A stretch of 64,000 nt of DNA, taken from positions 62,001 to 126,000 of the forward strand of contig DATNPX010000032.1 of the NCBI GenBank assembly GCA_036702975.1. Direction: 5' to 3'. Numbering within the stretch: the stretch's first letter is position 1; each line of letters begins with the position of its first letter. This document shows, in pieces, positions 26,421-35,383 of this stretch. The notes beneath the pieces were generated by a model. It worked only from the letters and a program-made list of their open reading frames with translations. It did no database searches and was not told the origin of the DNA. The DNA comes from DATNPX01 sp036702975 (GTDB lineage Bacteria > Cyanobacteriota > Vampirovibrionia > Obscuribacterales > Obscuribacteraceae). Made by a program: the position numbers and the translations under genes.

Positions 26421-26882
26421 CTATTTGGTTTTGATAATCGGGAATGTGTAAGTCTGAACGAAAGTCGCTTTGCCATCGGGTAAAAATCTAGCGCCCAAGA
26501 ACTGAACCGGACCCGCCGGAATTTGCGAAACCGTGGATGTAGTCACTTGCACATAAGGCGCCGTCTGACTGTTCGGGGGATGTCCTCCAAAATCCACATA
26601 GTTGATGGCTCCTTGTATCATCGGTGGGCTCATATAAGCCACAGCGGGAGAGTGTGCCAGCAAGGCAGCCTTCGCCAGCTTAGTTGCACTGGTAATATCG
26701 CTTCCCTGTGCCGCAGCCCGAGCAGCATCCCGGCAGGCGCGGTCGTTTAGGTCGGCACAAAAAACTAGCAATCCAAGATCGAAACTCGTTAGCGAGAATA
26801 TAAGAAATAGAAAGGCTCCGATACCTAACTCAATCACAAGATCGCCACGCTGCGAACGATAGACTTTTGAACTTTTTCGCAT
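26421..26882 (-). CDS. TadE-like pilin/pseudopilin protein
   Basis: The 153-aa protein has a short basic N-terminus, then a single hydrophobic helix typical of TadE-like proteins (QRGDLVIELGIGAFLFLIFSLTSFDLG) and a periplasmic part (CRDAARAAAQGSDITSATKLAKAALLAH). TadE/TadF-type proteins are minor pilins of Flp/Tad pili. ATG at 26882 is preferred (AAAGGA about 10 bases upstream); the open frame extends to 27224 but overlaps the vWA gene. It is the last gene of the TPR-TadE-TadG-TadE-like operon, 7 bases after the vWA gene stop. No Tad ATPase or prepilin peptidase is in the window. Confidence 0.7.
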   Translation of the reverse strand: MRKSSKVYRSQRGDLVIELGIGAFLFLIFSLTSFDLGLLVFCADLNDRACRDAARAAAQGSDITSATKLAKAALLAHSPAVAYMSPPMIQGAINYVDFGGHPPNSQTAPYVQVTTSTVSQIPAGPVQFLGARFLPDGKATFVQTYTFPIIKTK

Positions 26883-26889
26883 GGCGCAA

Positions 26890-28707
26890 TTATCCTTTTG
26901 CAACGAGTTCGACAAGATGTCTGGCAATTTTTTCAAACGCAGCCCGCAGGCTAGCACTATCAGTGACAAGGTTAAATGTTCCGCCGTGTCCTGCAATGCC
27001 TGCCATTCCACCGGTCGAAGGGTTAGAGTTGGCGTCAGTAAGAATTGCAGTTTCGGCGGGAATGATGGCTTGATTCTGTGCCAACCCGATCGTATAAATA
27101 GGAATTCCTGCATTCCGCGCTTCGACAGCCGCCAACCTGGCATTGTTATCGCCATCTGTGCTGTCGAGAGGTCCACTAGGCTGAGTAGGCTCTCCATCGG
27201 TAAATAGAACGATCGCTGGAACACTACCCTTGCGCCGATGAGCTTTAATATCTAGCACAGCCTGATGCACTGCAGCACCAAAGTTTGTCGAACCAAGTGA
27301 AACACAAGACGCAATAGCGTTGTTCACTTGCGTATAGTTAGTGGTTCCAGTAGCAGAATTTAACGGAATTGAAGGAAGCGGATAGTTTGCATTTGAACCG
27401 TACCAGTAGTCTATGGACGGCCAAGATTCCGTCGATGTCGGCGAGGTACCAATGTCTCCATCAAACGATGCGAACCCAAAGTGACAATCAGTATCGGTGT
27501 TGAGAATATCGATGAAAGTTTGCGCGGCAACAATCGAGTTGTGGATCGGTTGCAACTGATTGAGAACTGCATTTTGATAAGCATGCTGGTAACCAGGCTT
27601 CGGCTGTACCATTCCCATGGCAGTATTGGCACGGCTTGACTGATATACAGCCTGATTTTCCAAATTTCCTCTAGCAGCTTCCACCAATACAGCGTATGAC
27701 GGAAAGTCATAACCATTTATGTTGATGCCTTGGAAAGTTGTGTTACCATCAATATTTACTACGAGGTCGGTAAATGTAGGGAAGCCATCATATGTAGCTG
27801 CATTTCCGGGCGGACAATTGCCCGGCGGAGCGCCGGCATCGACGGGATTGTTGAGAGAACGCAGACCACTCGAATTCTCGGCATAATACCATTTCAGATA
27901 TTCGGAAAACTCAAATCCCAGCTGATTGTCGTCTCTGATAGCGGCCTGGTCGAGAAGCTGCGGCGACATGGCATTTAAACTGGTGCCCTTCTCTCCGGGC
28001 TGAATGATATTATATATGGTGCCTTGCCCCGGTCCGCTGACGTCAACCGGAATGTTGTAGACGACCCGATTCAGATTCTCGTTCCATTTGCGACGCACAA
28101 GGGTAACAGGTGTCTGGTCGTCCATCGATCCAGAGACATCGAAGCAGAGAACAACATCAAGTTGTGGCACGGCGCCCTTCGCTAGAGCAGTAACGCCGTA
28201 GTTGCCCAAACCTAAGAACTTCCCGAAGGCCGGCTCCAAACCATAACTGACATACAATCGAACTATTTTGGCGCTGGGACTGCTTATGGGCTGCACTACT
28301 CCAGTTATTGGGTCGACAAACTCGAAATACAAAGACGCCTGACCGGTGGAAACGCTTGCGCCTTCAGTGCTCGCGAGACTGGAACTGGTTAGCAACCGTC
28401 CCAACACCGTATTCTTTTGGAACACACCGAGAGCAGCGGTAATGGCGTCCTGGTGCGCTTGTGTCGGGCTTGTATTGTCGGCGCTCGCGAGTTGCGCCAC
28501 GGCAGTTAGTGCGGCAGCATCAGACGCGTTTTGCAATTGCTGCTTACACAGCATCAGACGCCCGATCTCGAAACTCGTCATGCCAATCAATGGAATAGCC
28601 ATCATCGAGCAAATTGCAATCAAAAGAATGAGTGACTGTCCGCAAGCGGAGCGAGAACCAGCACATAAGGTCGAACGATTCCTGATGCTAACAGCTGAAC
28701 GACGCAT
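26890..28707 (-). CDS. TadG-like protein with von Willebrand factor A domain
   Basis: The 605-aa protein begins with the TadG-like N-terminus (CGQSLILLIAICSMMAIPLIGMTSFEIGR, then LQNASDAAALTAVAQLAS), a membrane anchor with Flp-pilus-type sequence. A vWA domain follows: the MIDAS motif FDVSGSM near residue 200, a large insertion of about 200 residues, then SLGSTNFGAAVHQA and AIVLFTDGEPTQPSG. vWA domains bind metal and mediate protein-protein adhesion. The long insertion within the vWA fold is unusual. ATG at 28707 is preferred (GGAGAG 8 bases upstream). The operon and export signal place it in the cell envelope. Confidence 0.82.
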   Translation of the reverse strand: MRRSAVSIRNRSTLCAGSRSACGQSLILLIAICSMMAIPLIGMTSFEIGRLMLCKQQLQNASDAAALTAVAQLASADNTSPTQAHQDAITAALGVFQKNTVLGRLLTSSSLASTEGASVSTGQASLYFEFVDPITGVVQPISSPSAKIVRLYVSYGLEPAFGKFLGLGNYGVTALAKGAVPQLDVVLCFDVSGSMDDQTPVTLVRRKWNENLNRVVYNIPVDVSGPGQGTIYNIIQPGEKGTSLNAMSPQLLDQAAIRDDNQLGFEFSEYLKWYYAENSSGLRSLNNPVDAGAPPGNCPPGNAATYDGFPTFTDLVVNIDGNTTFQGININGYDFPSYAVLVEAARGNLENQAVYQSSRANTAMGMVQPKPGYQHAYQNAVLNQLQPIHNSIVAAQTFIDILNTDTDCHFGFASFDGDIGTSPTSTESWPSIDYWYGSNANYPLPSIPLNSATGTTNYTQVNNAIASCVSLGSTNFGAAVHQAVLDIKAHRRKGSVPAIVLFTDGEPTQPSGPLDSTDGDNNARLAAVEARNAGIPIYTIGLAQNQAIIPAETAILTDANSNPSTGGMAGIAGHGGTFNLVTDSASLRAAFEKIARHLVELVAKG

Positions 28708-28780
28708 GGTAAGGTCTCTCCAATAATTCAAAAGTTTCACAACGGAAGTCCAATAAATTTCAAAACACCGTTCTCCAAGC

Positions 28781-29359
28781 CTAAATATTTAGTCCTTGCG
28801 GATTCTCACAGAACTGTCTATCGACAAAGGTCGCAGGAATCGGCGCAGTGAGTCCGGGAATCGCGCCAAAGAAACTAGAGCGGTAATTGAAGAACGGCTC
28901 GAACGCTCCCTTCACTGCCACCTCGATCTGGTAAGTGTTTTGCGATGTATCTGCCGGCTGAGACAAAGGCATACTCTGTCTCGTTATAGTCATCGTGTTC
29001 ACGTCAGTGGAGACGATATTTACAGTCACCTGACTGATTGTAATGCCAGAGAATGCTGCAATAACAGCCTGAACTTCATCAGCAGCCAATTGAACTGCGG
29101 AAGGATTACCGTTGACTGCGGTTTGAAAAGTCTTCGCTCTGGCAGCTTCAAACGTAGCGGTGTGCACAGCCCAATAAAGAAACGTGGAGCGCATGCAGAT
29201 CGCTGCCAAGTTCATGCACGGGAAAAAGAAGACGAAAAAAAGGACCCAGAGTGTAACCGGCGTCTCAGCGATAATGCTACCCCGCTTTCTATTCAAGCGG
29301 TTCGACCGAGACAGTTTGGCGGTACGTTTGCAAGGGAAATTAGCGACGCGATGAGACAT
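28781..29359 (-). CDS. TadE-like protein
   Basis: The 192-aa protein has a basic N-terminus, then RKRGSIIAETPVTLWVLFFVFFFPCMNLAAICMRSTFLYWAVHTATFEAARAKTF, the TadE-family pattern of a Glu-containing pilin-like helix followed by AARA. The remainder is predicted periplasmic beta-rich sequence. Its ATG overlaps the stop of the TPR gene (TAATG), indicating coupled translation. Confidence 0.7.
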   Translation of the reverse strand: MSHRVANFPCKRTAKLSRSNRLNRKRGSIIAETPVTLWVLFFVFFFPCMNLAAICMRSTFLYWAVHTATFEAARAKTFQTAVNGNPSAVQLAADEVQAVIAAFSGITISQVTVNIVSTDVNTMTITRQSMPLSQPADTSQNTYQIEVAVKGAFEPFFNYRSSFFGAIPGLTAPIPATFVDRQFCENPQGLNI

Positions 29360-29964
29360 TACTTCTTCCTCGCACTCTCTAAGTGATTTTGGGCATGCCC
29401 GCAGGTTGGAGCCTTAGGTGGTCCCATCGTCGCCACACGCAGAACATTGGCCAAGCGAATTTTCAGTCGTTCATCACGAACATTAGGCACAGCTCGAAGT
29501 GCCACTTCACGGGCCAATGAGAAATTTCTTGTGGCAAGGGTAGCTTCTACTAGGCGCAACTGCGTCTTTTCATTTTGCGGCTCGAGGTTAGCGGCTCTCG
29601 AGAATTCATTAGCTGCAGCATTAAAGTCATTCAACTCATAAAGCGACTCTGCAAGCCAATAATGATCGTACGCAGAGTTAGGCTCCTGCCCACATAGTTT
29701 GTTGTATGCTTCGCGGGCGGCTCCAAACTGCATCGTTTGAAAGAGATTCATAGCATCATCTTTCTGCTTTTGCAGACTTGCTCCACCAATCGGTTGCAAA
29801 CAGGCAATCTGAATGTTTCCGGCGGGCTGATTATGTTGAGTACAATATTGGTTGCGCAGTGCAGGCGAAGTAGCATTTGCATTTTGTGCAACCGCCGAAC
29901 TTTCGAATGTCACAGGAGCCATAAGTAATACAATCAAAATAAGAGGAAATCTGGCAAATAGCAT
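29359..29964 (-). CDS. Exported TPR-repeat protein, first gene of the TadE/G-like operon
   Basis: The protein of about 201 aa has a clear signal peptide (MLFARFPLILIVLLMAPVTF...AVAQN). The region from about residue 70 to 180 has TPR-type helices (AREAYNKLCGQEPNSAYDHYWLAESLYELNDFNAAANEFSRAANLEPQNEKTQLRLVEATL). The start ATG 29964 has GAGG 7-8 bases upstream; ATG 29985 is an alternative. TPR lipoproteins or periplasmic proteins (TadD-like) commonly accompany Tad genes, which fits this position. Confidence 0.75.
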   Translation of the reverse strand: MLFARFPLILIVLLMAPVTFESSAVAQNANATSPALRNQYCTQHNQPAGNIQIACLQPIGGASLQKQKDDAMNLFQTMQFGAAREAYNKLCGQEPNSAYDHYWLAESLYELNDFNAAANEFSRAANLEPQNEKTQLRLVEATLATRNFSLAREVALRAVPNVRDERLKIRLANVLRVATMGPPKAPTCGHAQNHLESARKK

Positions 29965-30094
29965 CTGGCAGCCTCGGTTGGTCATCGCAACTCATGCTAG
30001 CCAGCGGATTTGTCAAAAGTTGGTCACACCGGTACAGCCCATGGGAAGAATCCCACACCCGCCTGCTATTGGTCTTAAGTAATGACCGTTTGCA

Positions 30095-31000
30095 CTACAC
30101 AGTCGAACGCTGTAAAGATGGCAATACTGCCCGTTCAAAGAGGTTTGATGTTTGATAAACAATCAAAGACGGATCGATAAGATCATGTGCGAACGAATCG
30201 GTGGTGTAAATGGTGTCAAACCGTCGGACCAAGGGCGCCAGTCCTTTGGAAAAGATACCATGCGTAACGTAAAGCGACAGCTGCAGATCATGACCTTTAA
30301 GAGCCTCCGCAATACCGATGAAAGTGCCACCACCATCGCAGATATCGTCAATCAACAAGACATTCGCAGTTGTAAATTCTTGCTTTTCCGGAACAGAAAA
30401 CTTAGAAAGTTTGCCAGTCACCTTATCGCGAATCTTGGCACAATGCAAAGCGCCTAGTGATAGTGATTGAGAAAGCTCCCCGTATCGTTTTTTCGCTCCT
30501 TCATCCGGAAAGAGCAATGTCAATTTTTCAGTTCCGCAAGCAGCCAAGTTATGTCGTATCGCCTGCTGTATAAGAGGCTCCGGCGTAAGCGAATGTAGAC
30601 GACGAACAAGATCAGGTGCTTTGCTAGAGTGCACATCAAGGCAATAGACGTCGATCTCAAGTCCATTGACTATGTGCGCGAAAGTTTCCAAACCAAAACA
30701 GTCGCCTTCGACAAAGCGTCTGTCAGCACGAGCATAGGGAAGATATGGTAGCACCAGGACGATTCGCTTGGATGGCTCGCTTTCACCTTGTGAGATCAGG
30801 CAGCCCTTCAATGCACCGACAAGAAGACATGCCTCTATCAACTCTTCACTTGAAGTTATTCGAGCAGTCAGCAAAATCTGGCCAGCGGAATGAAGCTCTT
30901 TCAGAGATGCCGGAAGCAACCGCACCTGCAGCTCACCTGCAGGATACTTAAACTTCTCATATGCCCGGTGGTCACCGAGAGTGATGTTAAAGAGTTTCAC
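30095..31000 (-). CDS. prs: PRPP synthetase-like protein (ribose-phosphate pyrophosphokinase)
   Basis: Expected to make 5-phosphoribosyl 1-pyrophosphate from ribose 5-phosphate and ATP. The 301 aa are close to class I Prs. ATP-binding block LPYLPYARADRRF, LDVHSSKAPDLV (catalytic His), LLFPDEGAKKRYGEL and the ribose-phosphate loop VLLIDDICDGGGTF are present but divergent from housekeeping Prs (normally DDMxDTAGT). The GTG start lies inside the upstream nadV gene (14-base overlap) with AGGAG inside nadV as ribosome site. The pairing suggests a dedicated supply of PRPP for nicotinamide salvage. Confidence 0.85.
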   Translation of the reverse strand: MKLFNITLGDHRAYEKFKYPAGELQVRLLPASLKELHSAGQILLTARITSSEELIEACLLVGALKGCLISQGESEPSKRIVLVLPYLPYARADRRFVEGDCFGLETFAHIVNGLEIDVYCLDVHSSKAPDLVRRLHSLTPEPLIQQAIRHNLAACGTEKLTLLFPDEGAKKRYGELSQSLSLGALHCAKIRDKVTGKLSKFSVPEKQEFTTANVLLIDDICDGGGTFIGIAEALKGHDLQLSLYVTHGIFSKGLAPLVRRFDTIYTTDSFAHDLIDPSLIVYQTSNLFERAVLPSLQRSTV

Positions 31001-32528
31001 GAACCCTTCTCCTAATCACATCAAATGACTCATCAACCAACAGTCGTCCATTCTCGAAGACCTTGACGAATGCACAATTGTCCAGATCTTCCGGATTGGA
31101 CCCTTCTTTGTATGTATAAGCTCCGCTCTCGCCATACACAGCTGGAATTCCTCTATGCGAAAATTTGCCACCGCCATCGGTGACTGGCTTCTTAAAAATC
31201 GGTATGACTTTTCCCTCACGCCGAACAGCTGTTGCCTTCATGGCAAAACCATAAGTATCGCGCGTTACGTATTCGTAAGTATAGGAGCCAATGCCAAAGA
31301 CCATATTGAACGGAGACAATTTGAGCTCATTTACAATACGATTGAGGATTCGTTCAGCTCTCTCATAACTAATCGAATCACCATATATAGCACCAGCACC
31401 ATTAATAATCGGCAAGCCGCTTCCGTTGGCAGCCGTACCAAGGGCTTCTGCTAGAAGCTTGAGAGTGCCTTTGCGAGCGTATTCATCGGTTGATTCCGGA
31501 TTGCCACAGATGATCAGATCTGGCACTCCGCTGTCGGGGCGGATCACGACCTTGCCAGATCTCGACTTGATGACAGAAGAAAGGCGAGGAATATAGTCGC
31601 TTAAGACCTTCCACAAATCCCAGGTGTCACTTACAATCGACACAATTCCGCTTGGATAAATGTCCTCAATTAACCGACGAAAAGTTTCAAATTCACCATC
31701 TTGTCCACCAGCGCACATCACTGAGTGTTCGGTTGCAGACACCGAACCGCCGCAATCGAGTGAAGCACCGTAATAATGTTGAGCGGCAAGAATAGCCGGA
31801 ACAGTATCTGTGCCTCTGAAACATGTGAGATGTCCGAGCCCCGAAAGTATGGAATCCTCAACGCCACTCATCCCACGCATAGAGAAGTCGTGTCCTTGCC
31901 AATCAACAAACGACATGTCAATCTCACCTGACTGCCTGGCAAAGCGCTCGAACAGGGACCTAAACCGTTGCGCGGTAGTCGCAGACGTGGACGGCTTCCA
32001 GAGATAGGCAGAAAGCATCGTTTCAAGATAGTTGGGCAACCAGAAAAAGCTCGGATGAGTGTTCGTCACAACTACCGCAGGACAATTCAAAGGCACTGAC
32101 ATACCTTCCGGAACAGAATAAAAAGCAATCGGTAAATACCCAAGACTATGAAGTTGGCGAATATGATCTGTGCGCGGGTTGCCAATGCCAAGTGTTGCGC
32201 GAATCACCTGTTCGTACTGCTCAACGGCAACCGAAACCGGCAATGCAAAAAAATTCCCGAACAGCTCAATCAAAACTCTCTTCAAAAAATACTGCAAGCC
32301 AAAGTGAACGACAGTTTTTTGTTCTGGAACGCGAGTAGTTCGCGGCGTCCAGTTCGACCAGATTTGATTTATCCCTTTCGGATATTGGTCGATGTGCCCT
32401 ACTTTGTAGAAATCGATGTAATAGATGGGATCAAATAAAGGCACCGACTTATACGGCAAACCATCCGGCAGTCCACTTTTACTTGAGGACAGTTCAGGCT
32501 GCGTGAATTCGCTTGTCTCATTAATCAT
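30987..32528 (-). CDS. nadV: Nicotinamide phosphoribosyltransferase
   Basis: Converts nicotinamide and PRPP to nicotinamide mononucleotide in NAD salvage. The 513-aa sequence follows human NAMPT and bacterial NadV: KVGHIDQYPKGINQIWSNWTPR near the N-terminus, HDFSMRGM, FRGTDTVPAILAAQHYYG, ATEHSVM (active His region), SIVSDTWDLW and VVIRPDSGVPD (phosphoribosyl site), with FGIGSYTYEYVTRDTYGFAMK at the C-terminal side. The downstream prs-like gene overlaps it by 14 bases. Similar nadV-prs pairs occur in phages and some bacteria, so horizontal acquisition is possible. Confidence 0.93.
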   Translation of the reverse strand: MINETSEFTQPELSSSKSGLPDGLPYKSVPLFDPIYYIDFYKVGHIDQYPKGINQIWSNWTPRTTRVPEQKTVVHFGLQYFLKRVLIELFGNFFALPVSVAVEQYEQVIRATLGIGNPRTDHIRQLHSLGYLPIAFYSVPEGMSVPLNCPAVVVTNTHPSFFWLPNYLETMLSAYLWKPSTSATTAQRFRSLFERFARQSGEIDMSFVDWQGHDFSMRGMSGVEDSILSGLGHLTCFRGTDTVPAILAAQHYYGASLDCGGSVSATEHSVMCAGGQDGEFETFRRLIEDIYPSGIVSIVSDTWDLWKVLSDYIPRLSSVIKSRSGKVVIRPDSGVPDLIICGNPESTDEYARKGTLKLLAEALGTAANGSGLPIINGAGAIYGDSISYERAERILNRIVNELKLSPFNMVFGIGSYTYEYVTRDTYGFAMKATAVRREGKVIPIFKKPVTDGGGKFSHRGIPAVYGESGAYTYKEGSNPEDLDNCAFVKVFENGRLLVDESFDVIRRRVRETL

Positions 32529-32928
32529 CTGAATATCCTACTTTCTTTTGCTATCTGTATCAAAGCATTAGAGCAAACGTAGATTATACGTTTAAATATA
32601 CGCTTCAAAGAGGAGCTTGTCAACCAGTCGTTGCGCTTATCAGGCACCGAATACTCATTTAGCATCTTGAAGCCGGCAAGAGCATTAATAGTAGGAATCG
32701 GCAGCAATTCAAAATCATGTGACCACACCGGCGCTGATCGGAATGCACGGAGCTAGAGAAGAAATCGTATTTTACACGCTTATACTTGTCTTACACCAGA
32801 CGTCGAAAAGCCAAAGTTTTTGGTAACCCCAAAGATGCATCCCTTGTCTAATGCCAGTATTGGCGGGAAACCGTGGCAACATTGTGTCAGCGGGTGTCAA
32901 TTAAACGTTGAAAAGCGTGGGTCATCTC

Positions 32929-32960
32929 AAAAAGCTGAACCGATATCGGTTCAGCTTTTT
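32929..32960. repeat. Palindromic repeat, copy 1 (perfect 32-bp palindrome)
   Basis: A fully symmetric 32-bp palindrome with centre TGAACCGATATCGGTTCA and outer A5/T5 arms. It could form a hairpin with a T-run in both directions, i.e. a bidirectional terminator, or act as a protein-binding palindrome. Confidence 0.9.
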
Positions 32961-33002
32961 TCGCTAGCAGTCAGAAAATATCGCCAATGTTCTCTCAATT
33001 TT

Positions 33003-33029
33003 GTTCAACCGATATCGGTTCAACTTTTT
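33003..33029. repeat. Palindromic repeat, copy 2
   Basis: Core AACCGATATCGGTT flanked by GTTC and CAAC, i.e. one mismatch to perfect symmetry, followed by T5 on the plus strand. The 22-bp unit is identical to copy 3 on the opposite strand. Confidence 0.9.
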
Positions 33030-33085
33030 CCGAACCAAGGCCGTGACACCGCAATTTGTCAGAAAAGAAAAAATCTCCTTACAAT

Positions 33086-35383
33086 CTAATCTAGCTGAAA
33101 CCAAGCGCATTCTTTTATCTGCTTTGCTGACTCGGCATCAAAACGCACTGAGTTTGAATCCACAACGACCATTCCACTAGGATGCCCAGCCACTGGTTCG
33201 AGAACGACAAAATGTCTACTAAAAAAATCAAAACCGCGGGACATTATGCTAAATGGATCATAACCAACACCTTCAAGCCCCCATGTTTTGCAGAGAAGAT
33301 GCAACGTTACGCCAATAGTCGTGCTGGCGAGTGCCCATAAGCGTCCTCGTCCACTACTGTCGTCGAAAATCCTCGTCCGCTCAACTTCTCGATTGTCTGT
33401 AAATGCACTCGTCACTTGGTCTACCGAATCAGGCCACGAACACAATCCAACAGATGAAAATAATGAGAGTCGACCCGCTCCAATAGCAGTGTGACCATGT
33501 GGCGACTGGCTTTCCGCATCATAGTTTGTGAATCCCATTATTCCTATGAAACGCAAATGATCACCAGGGAATTGATCGTCGAGTAAAGATTGCAATTTTT
33601 CGAACAGCTCACCGCCGCCAAGTTGTCGCAATACGTCAGACGACTCTTCGCAACGCACAACTTCGACCACAGGTTTGTCGTTTTCATCTGCATCAAGAGT
33701 AAATGTTCGATATCCGAAACCCGCTTGGTTCATTGCTTCAGCAGAAAACGTTTGTACAAGCCGCCCGGCAACGCGCAGCCGGTCAGCAAAATTTTGCTTA
33801 TCATCGTCAAACTGCGTCAAATATCGAGTATCGCCATCAGCGCCTACAAAGTAGACAAGCTTCACTTTGTGGGTATTCTTCAGCGGCTCATAGTAAATAG
33901 TCCGCTCAATCGAAGTCGTTCCAGCGGCGATCATCATTTCATTAGCACCGACCACAAGAGGTACAACCAACTTATACTTCCCTTCATATGCCGTTGTCTG
34001 CGCAACGATTTCATTCACTCGTGTGCCATTGCCATCGGCGTTGGCATCGACGCGGCCAGTGGCATTGGCATTGGCATTGGCATTGGCAGTGGCATTAGCA
34101 ATGCCACTACCAGCACCATCATTGCCGCAACCACGAAAAGCTTTCACTAAAGTGCCATTTGCAGCAGTTCCGCGAATAACAATAACCGGATAGCGGCGCT
34201 CCGTATCTTTATCCACGTTTGCGACTGTGAACGCACCACCGTTTCGCTCAATTGAATCTTCAACTTGGACAGCTTGAAACCAGGGACTCAGACTCAGTAG
34301 TGCAGCGGCCTCGGCGTTCCAGCGAGCCGCGTTATCGCCAGGCAATAGGTCTGTGACTTTGCCGCTGGACGAAGGCTCTGTCGAAACGAAGTGGCGATTG
34401 AAATAGTCAAAACCTCGCGACATGATACTGAACGGATCATCATAATGCCCAAGTCCAAATGAGTGTCCGAGTTCGTGCAACGTGACACCGATTGTAGTAC
34501 TAGCCAAAGCCCACAGCCGCGACCGGTTATTCGTGTCATTCCAGATTTTGCCGACATCGACCGGCGTTGTGTTGTTGAATGCTGCCGCAACGTTCGGGAT
34601 ATCAGCCGGCCAACTACACATGCCATTACAAGAAAAAAGCGCCAGAGAAGGTCCTCCCAGCGCCGTATGCGCTAGCGGCTTCTGCTTTACCGGATCGTAA
34701 CCAGTAAAAGCCATTATCGCTAGATTCTTCTCCCGCTGATCTGGAAACGCACGCGACACTCGCTGCAAACATTTCATGTACAGATCGTCTTCACTGAGGG
34801 CACGCAGACTCTCCGCCGAACACTCCATATTCAAGACATGAATCGGAGCAACTCCGGAAGAGTCGTATGCCACTGAGAATGTCTTGTAACCGTGCCCGGC
34901 GGCATGCATCTGCTCTGCGGTGAACGTCTGCAGAAGTTTAACTGCCACATCAAACTTGTTGCGGTAGTCCTGACGGTCATTAGCAAATTGTGTAAGATAC
35001 CAAGTTTCACCAGTATCGGCGGTGAGGTAAATCGGATTTACTTTGTAGACTGTTGGCAGTGGACAATAGCGCAGCACTAATTTCAGTTCGCTAGACTTAG
35101 CTTTTAGTTTTATCTTATTCTCGCCTGGTAGCAGCTCTACCAGCACTTTAAAGGACCCGCGCACAAGAGGCACTTCACACGGTTTAGTCTTACTGCGCAA
35201 ACTTTCGTTGATAGCCGAGACTGTATTTCCTTGTGCAGACCCGCGCAAAACTACAACGGGGTAGGTCCGTTCGTCTCCATCTTTGCAGTTTGAGAGGGTG
35301 ATCGAGGCCACAGACCTGAGCTCAGGATGGTGGCTCGGACAATTCTGGTGCGAAGCACACTCCATTGCCGCCGCGGTCTGCAA
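33086..35383 (-). CDS. Tandemly duplicated zinc metallopeptidase-like protein, second half inactive
   Basis: The 765-aa protein consists of two homologous halves. The first carries a metzincin-type zinc motif HELGHSFGLGH (residues 303-313) and a Met-turn-like PFSIMSRG (Met321), followed by FDYFNRHFV; this resembles the YIL108W-like metallopeptidase family (Pfam Metallopep). The second half repeats the surrounding sequence, but the motif is HLLCKTWGLEG (from His695), lacking the Glu and two His, while PFSIMSRGFDFFSRHF is kept. An Asn/Ala repeat (about residues 435-460) from a hexanucleotide repeat lies between the halves. No signal peptide is seen. TTG 35383 or ATG 35365 overlap the upstream GGDEF gene; GTG at 35311 would start just after that gene's stop. 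Confidence 0.78.
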   Translation of the reverse strand: MQTAAAMECASHQNCPSHHPELRSVASITLSNCKDGDERTYPVVVLRGSAQGNTVSAINESLRSKTKPCEVPLVRGSFKVLVELLPGENKIKLKAKSSELKLVLRYCPLPTVYKVNPIYLTADTGETWYLTQFANDRQDYRNKFDVAVKLLQTFTAEQMHAAGHGYKTFSVAYDSSGVAPIHVLNMECSAESLRALSEDDLYMKCLQRVSRAFPDQREKNLAIMAFTGYDPVKQKPLAHTALGGPSLALFSCNGMCSWPADIPNVAAAFNNTTPVDVGKIWNDTNNRSRLWALASTTIGVTLHELGHSFGLGHYDDPFSIMSRGFDYFNRHFVSTEPSSSGKVTDLLPGDNAARWNAEAAALLSLSPWFQAVQVEDSIERNGGAFTVANVDKDTERRYPVIVIRGTAANGTLVKAFRGCGNDGAGSGIANATANANANANATGRVDANADGNGTRVNEIVAQTTAYEGKYKLVVPLVVGANEMMIAAGTTSIERTIYYEPLKNTHKVKLVYFVGADGDTRYLTQFDDDKQNFADRLRVAGRLVQTFSAEAMNQAGFGYRTFTLDADENDKPVVEVVRCEESSDVLRQLGGGELFEKLQSLLDDQFPGDHLRFIGIMGFTNYDAESQSPHGHTAIGAGRLSLFSSVGLCSWPDSVDQVTSAFTDNREVERTRIFDDSSGRGRLWALASTTIGVTLHLLCKTWGLEGVGYDPFSIMSRGFDFFSRHFVVLEPVAGHPSGMVVVDSNSVRFDAESAKQIKECAWFQLD
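34043..34112. repeat. Hexanucleotide repeat inside the metallopeptidase gene
   Basis: Imperfect repeats of GGCATT/GGCAGT encode the alternating Asn-Ala stretch between the two halves of the protein. The 6-bp period keeps the reading frame. Confidence 0.75.

Larger units (their letters stand above)
32529..33085. other. Intergenic region with two palindromes, no gene seen
   Basis: This 557-base stretch lies between the metallopeptidase stop (33086, minus) and the nadV start (32528, minus). Short frames exist, but none has a convincing start, ribosome site or protein pattern. It holds two copies of the AACCGATATCGGTT palindrome (centres about 32944 and 33013) and must contain the nadV promoter. 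Confidence 0.6.

Noticed and set aside
32525..32728. 67-residue frame upstream of nadV
   Set aside because: Overlaps the nadV start, lacks a ribosome site and shows no family pattern.
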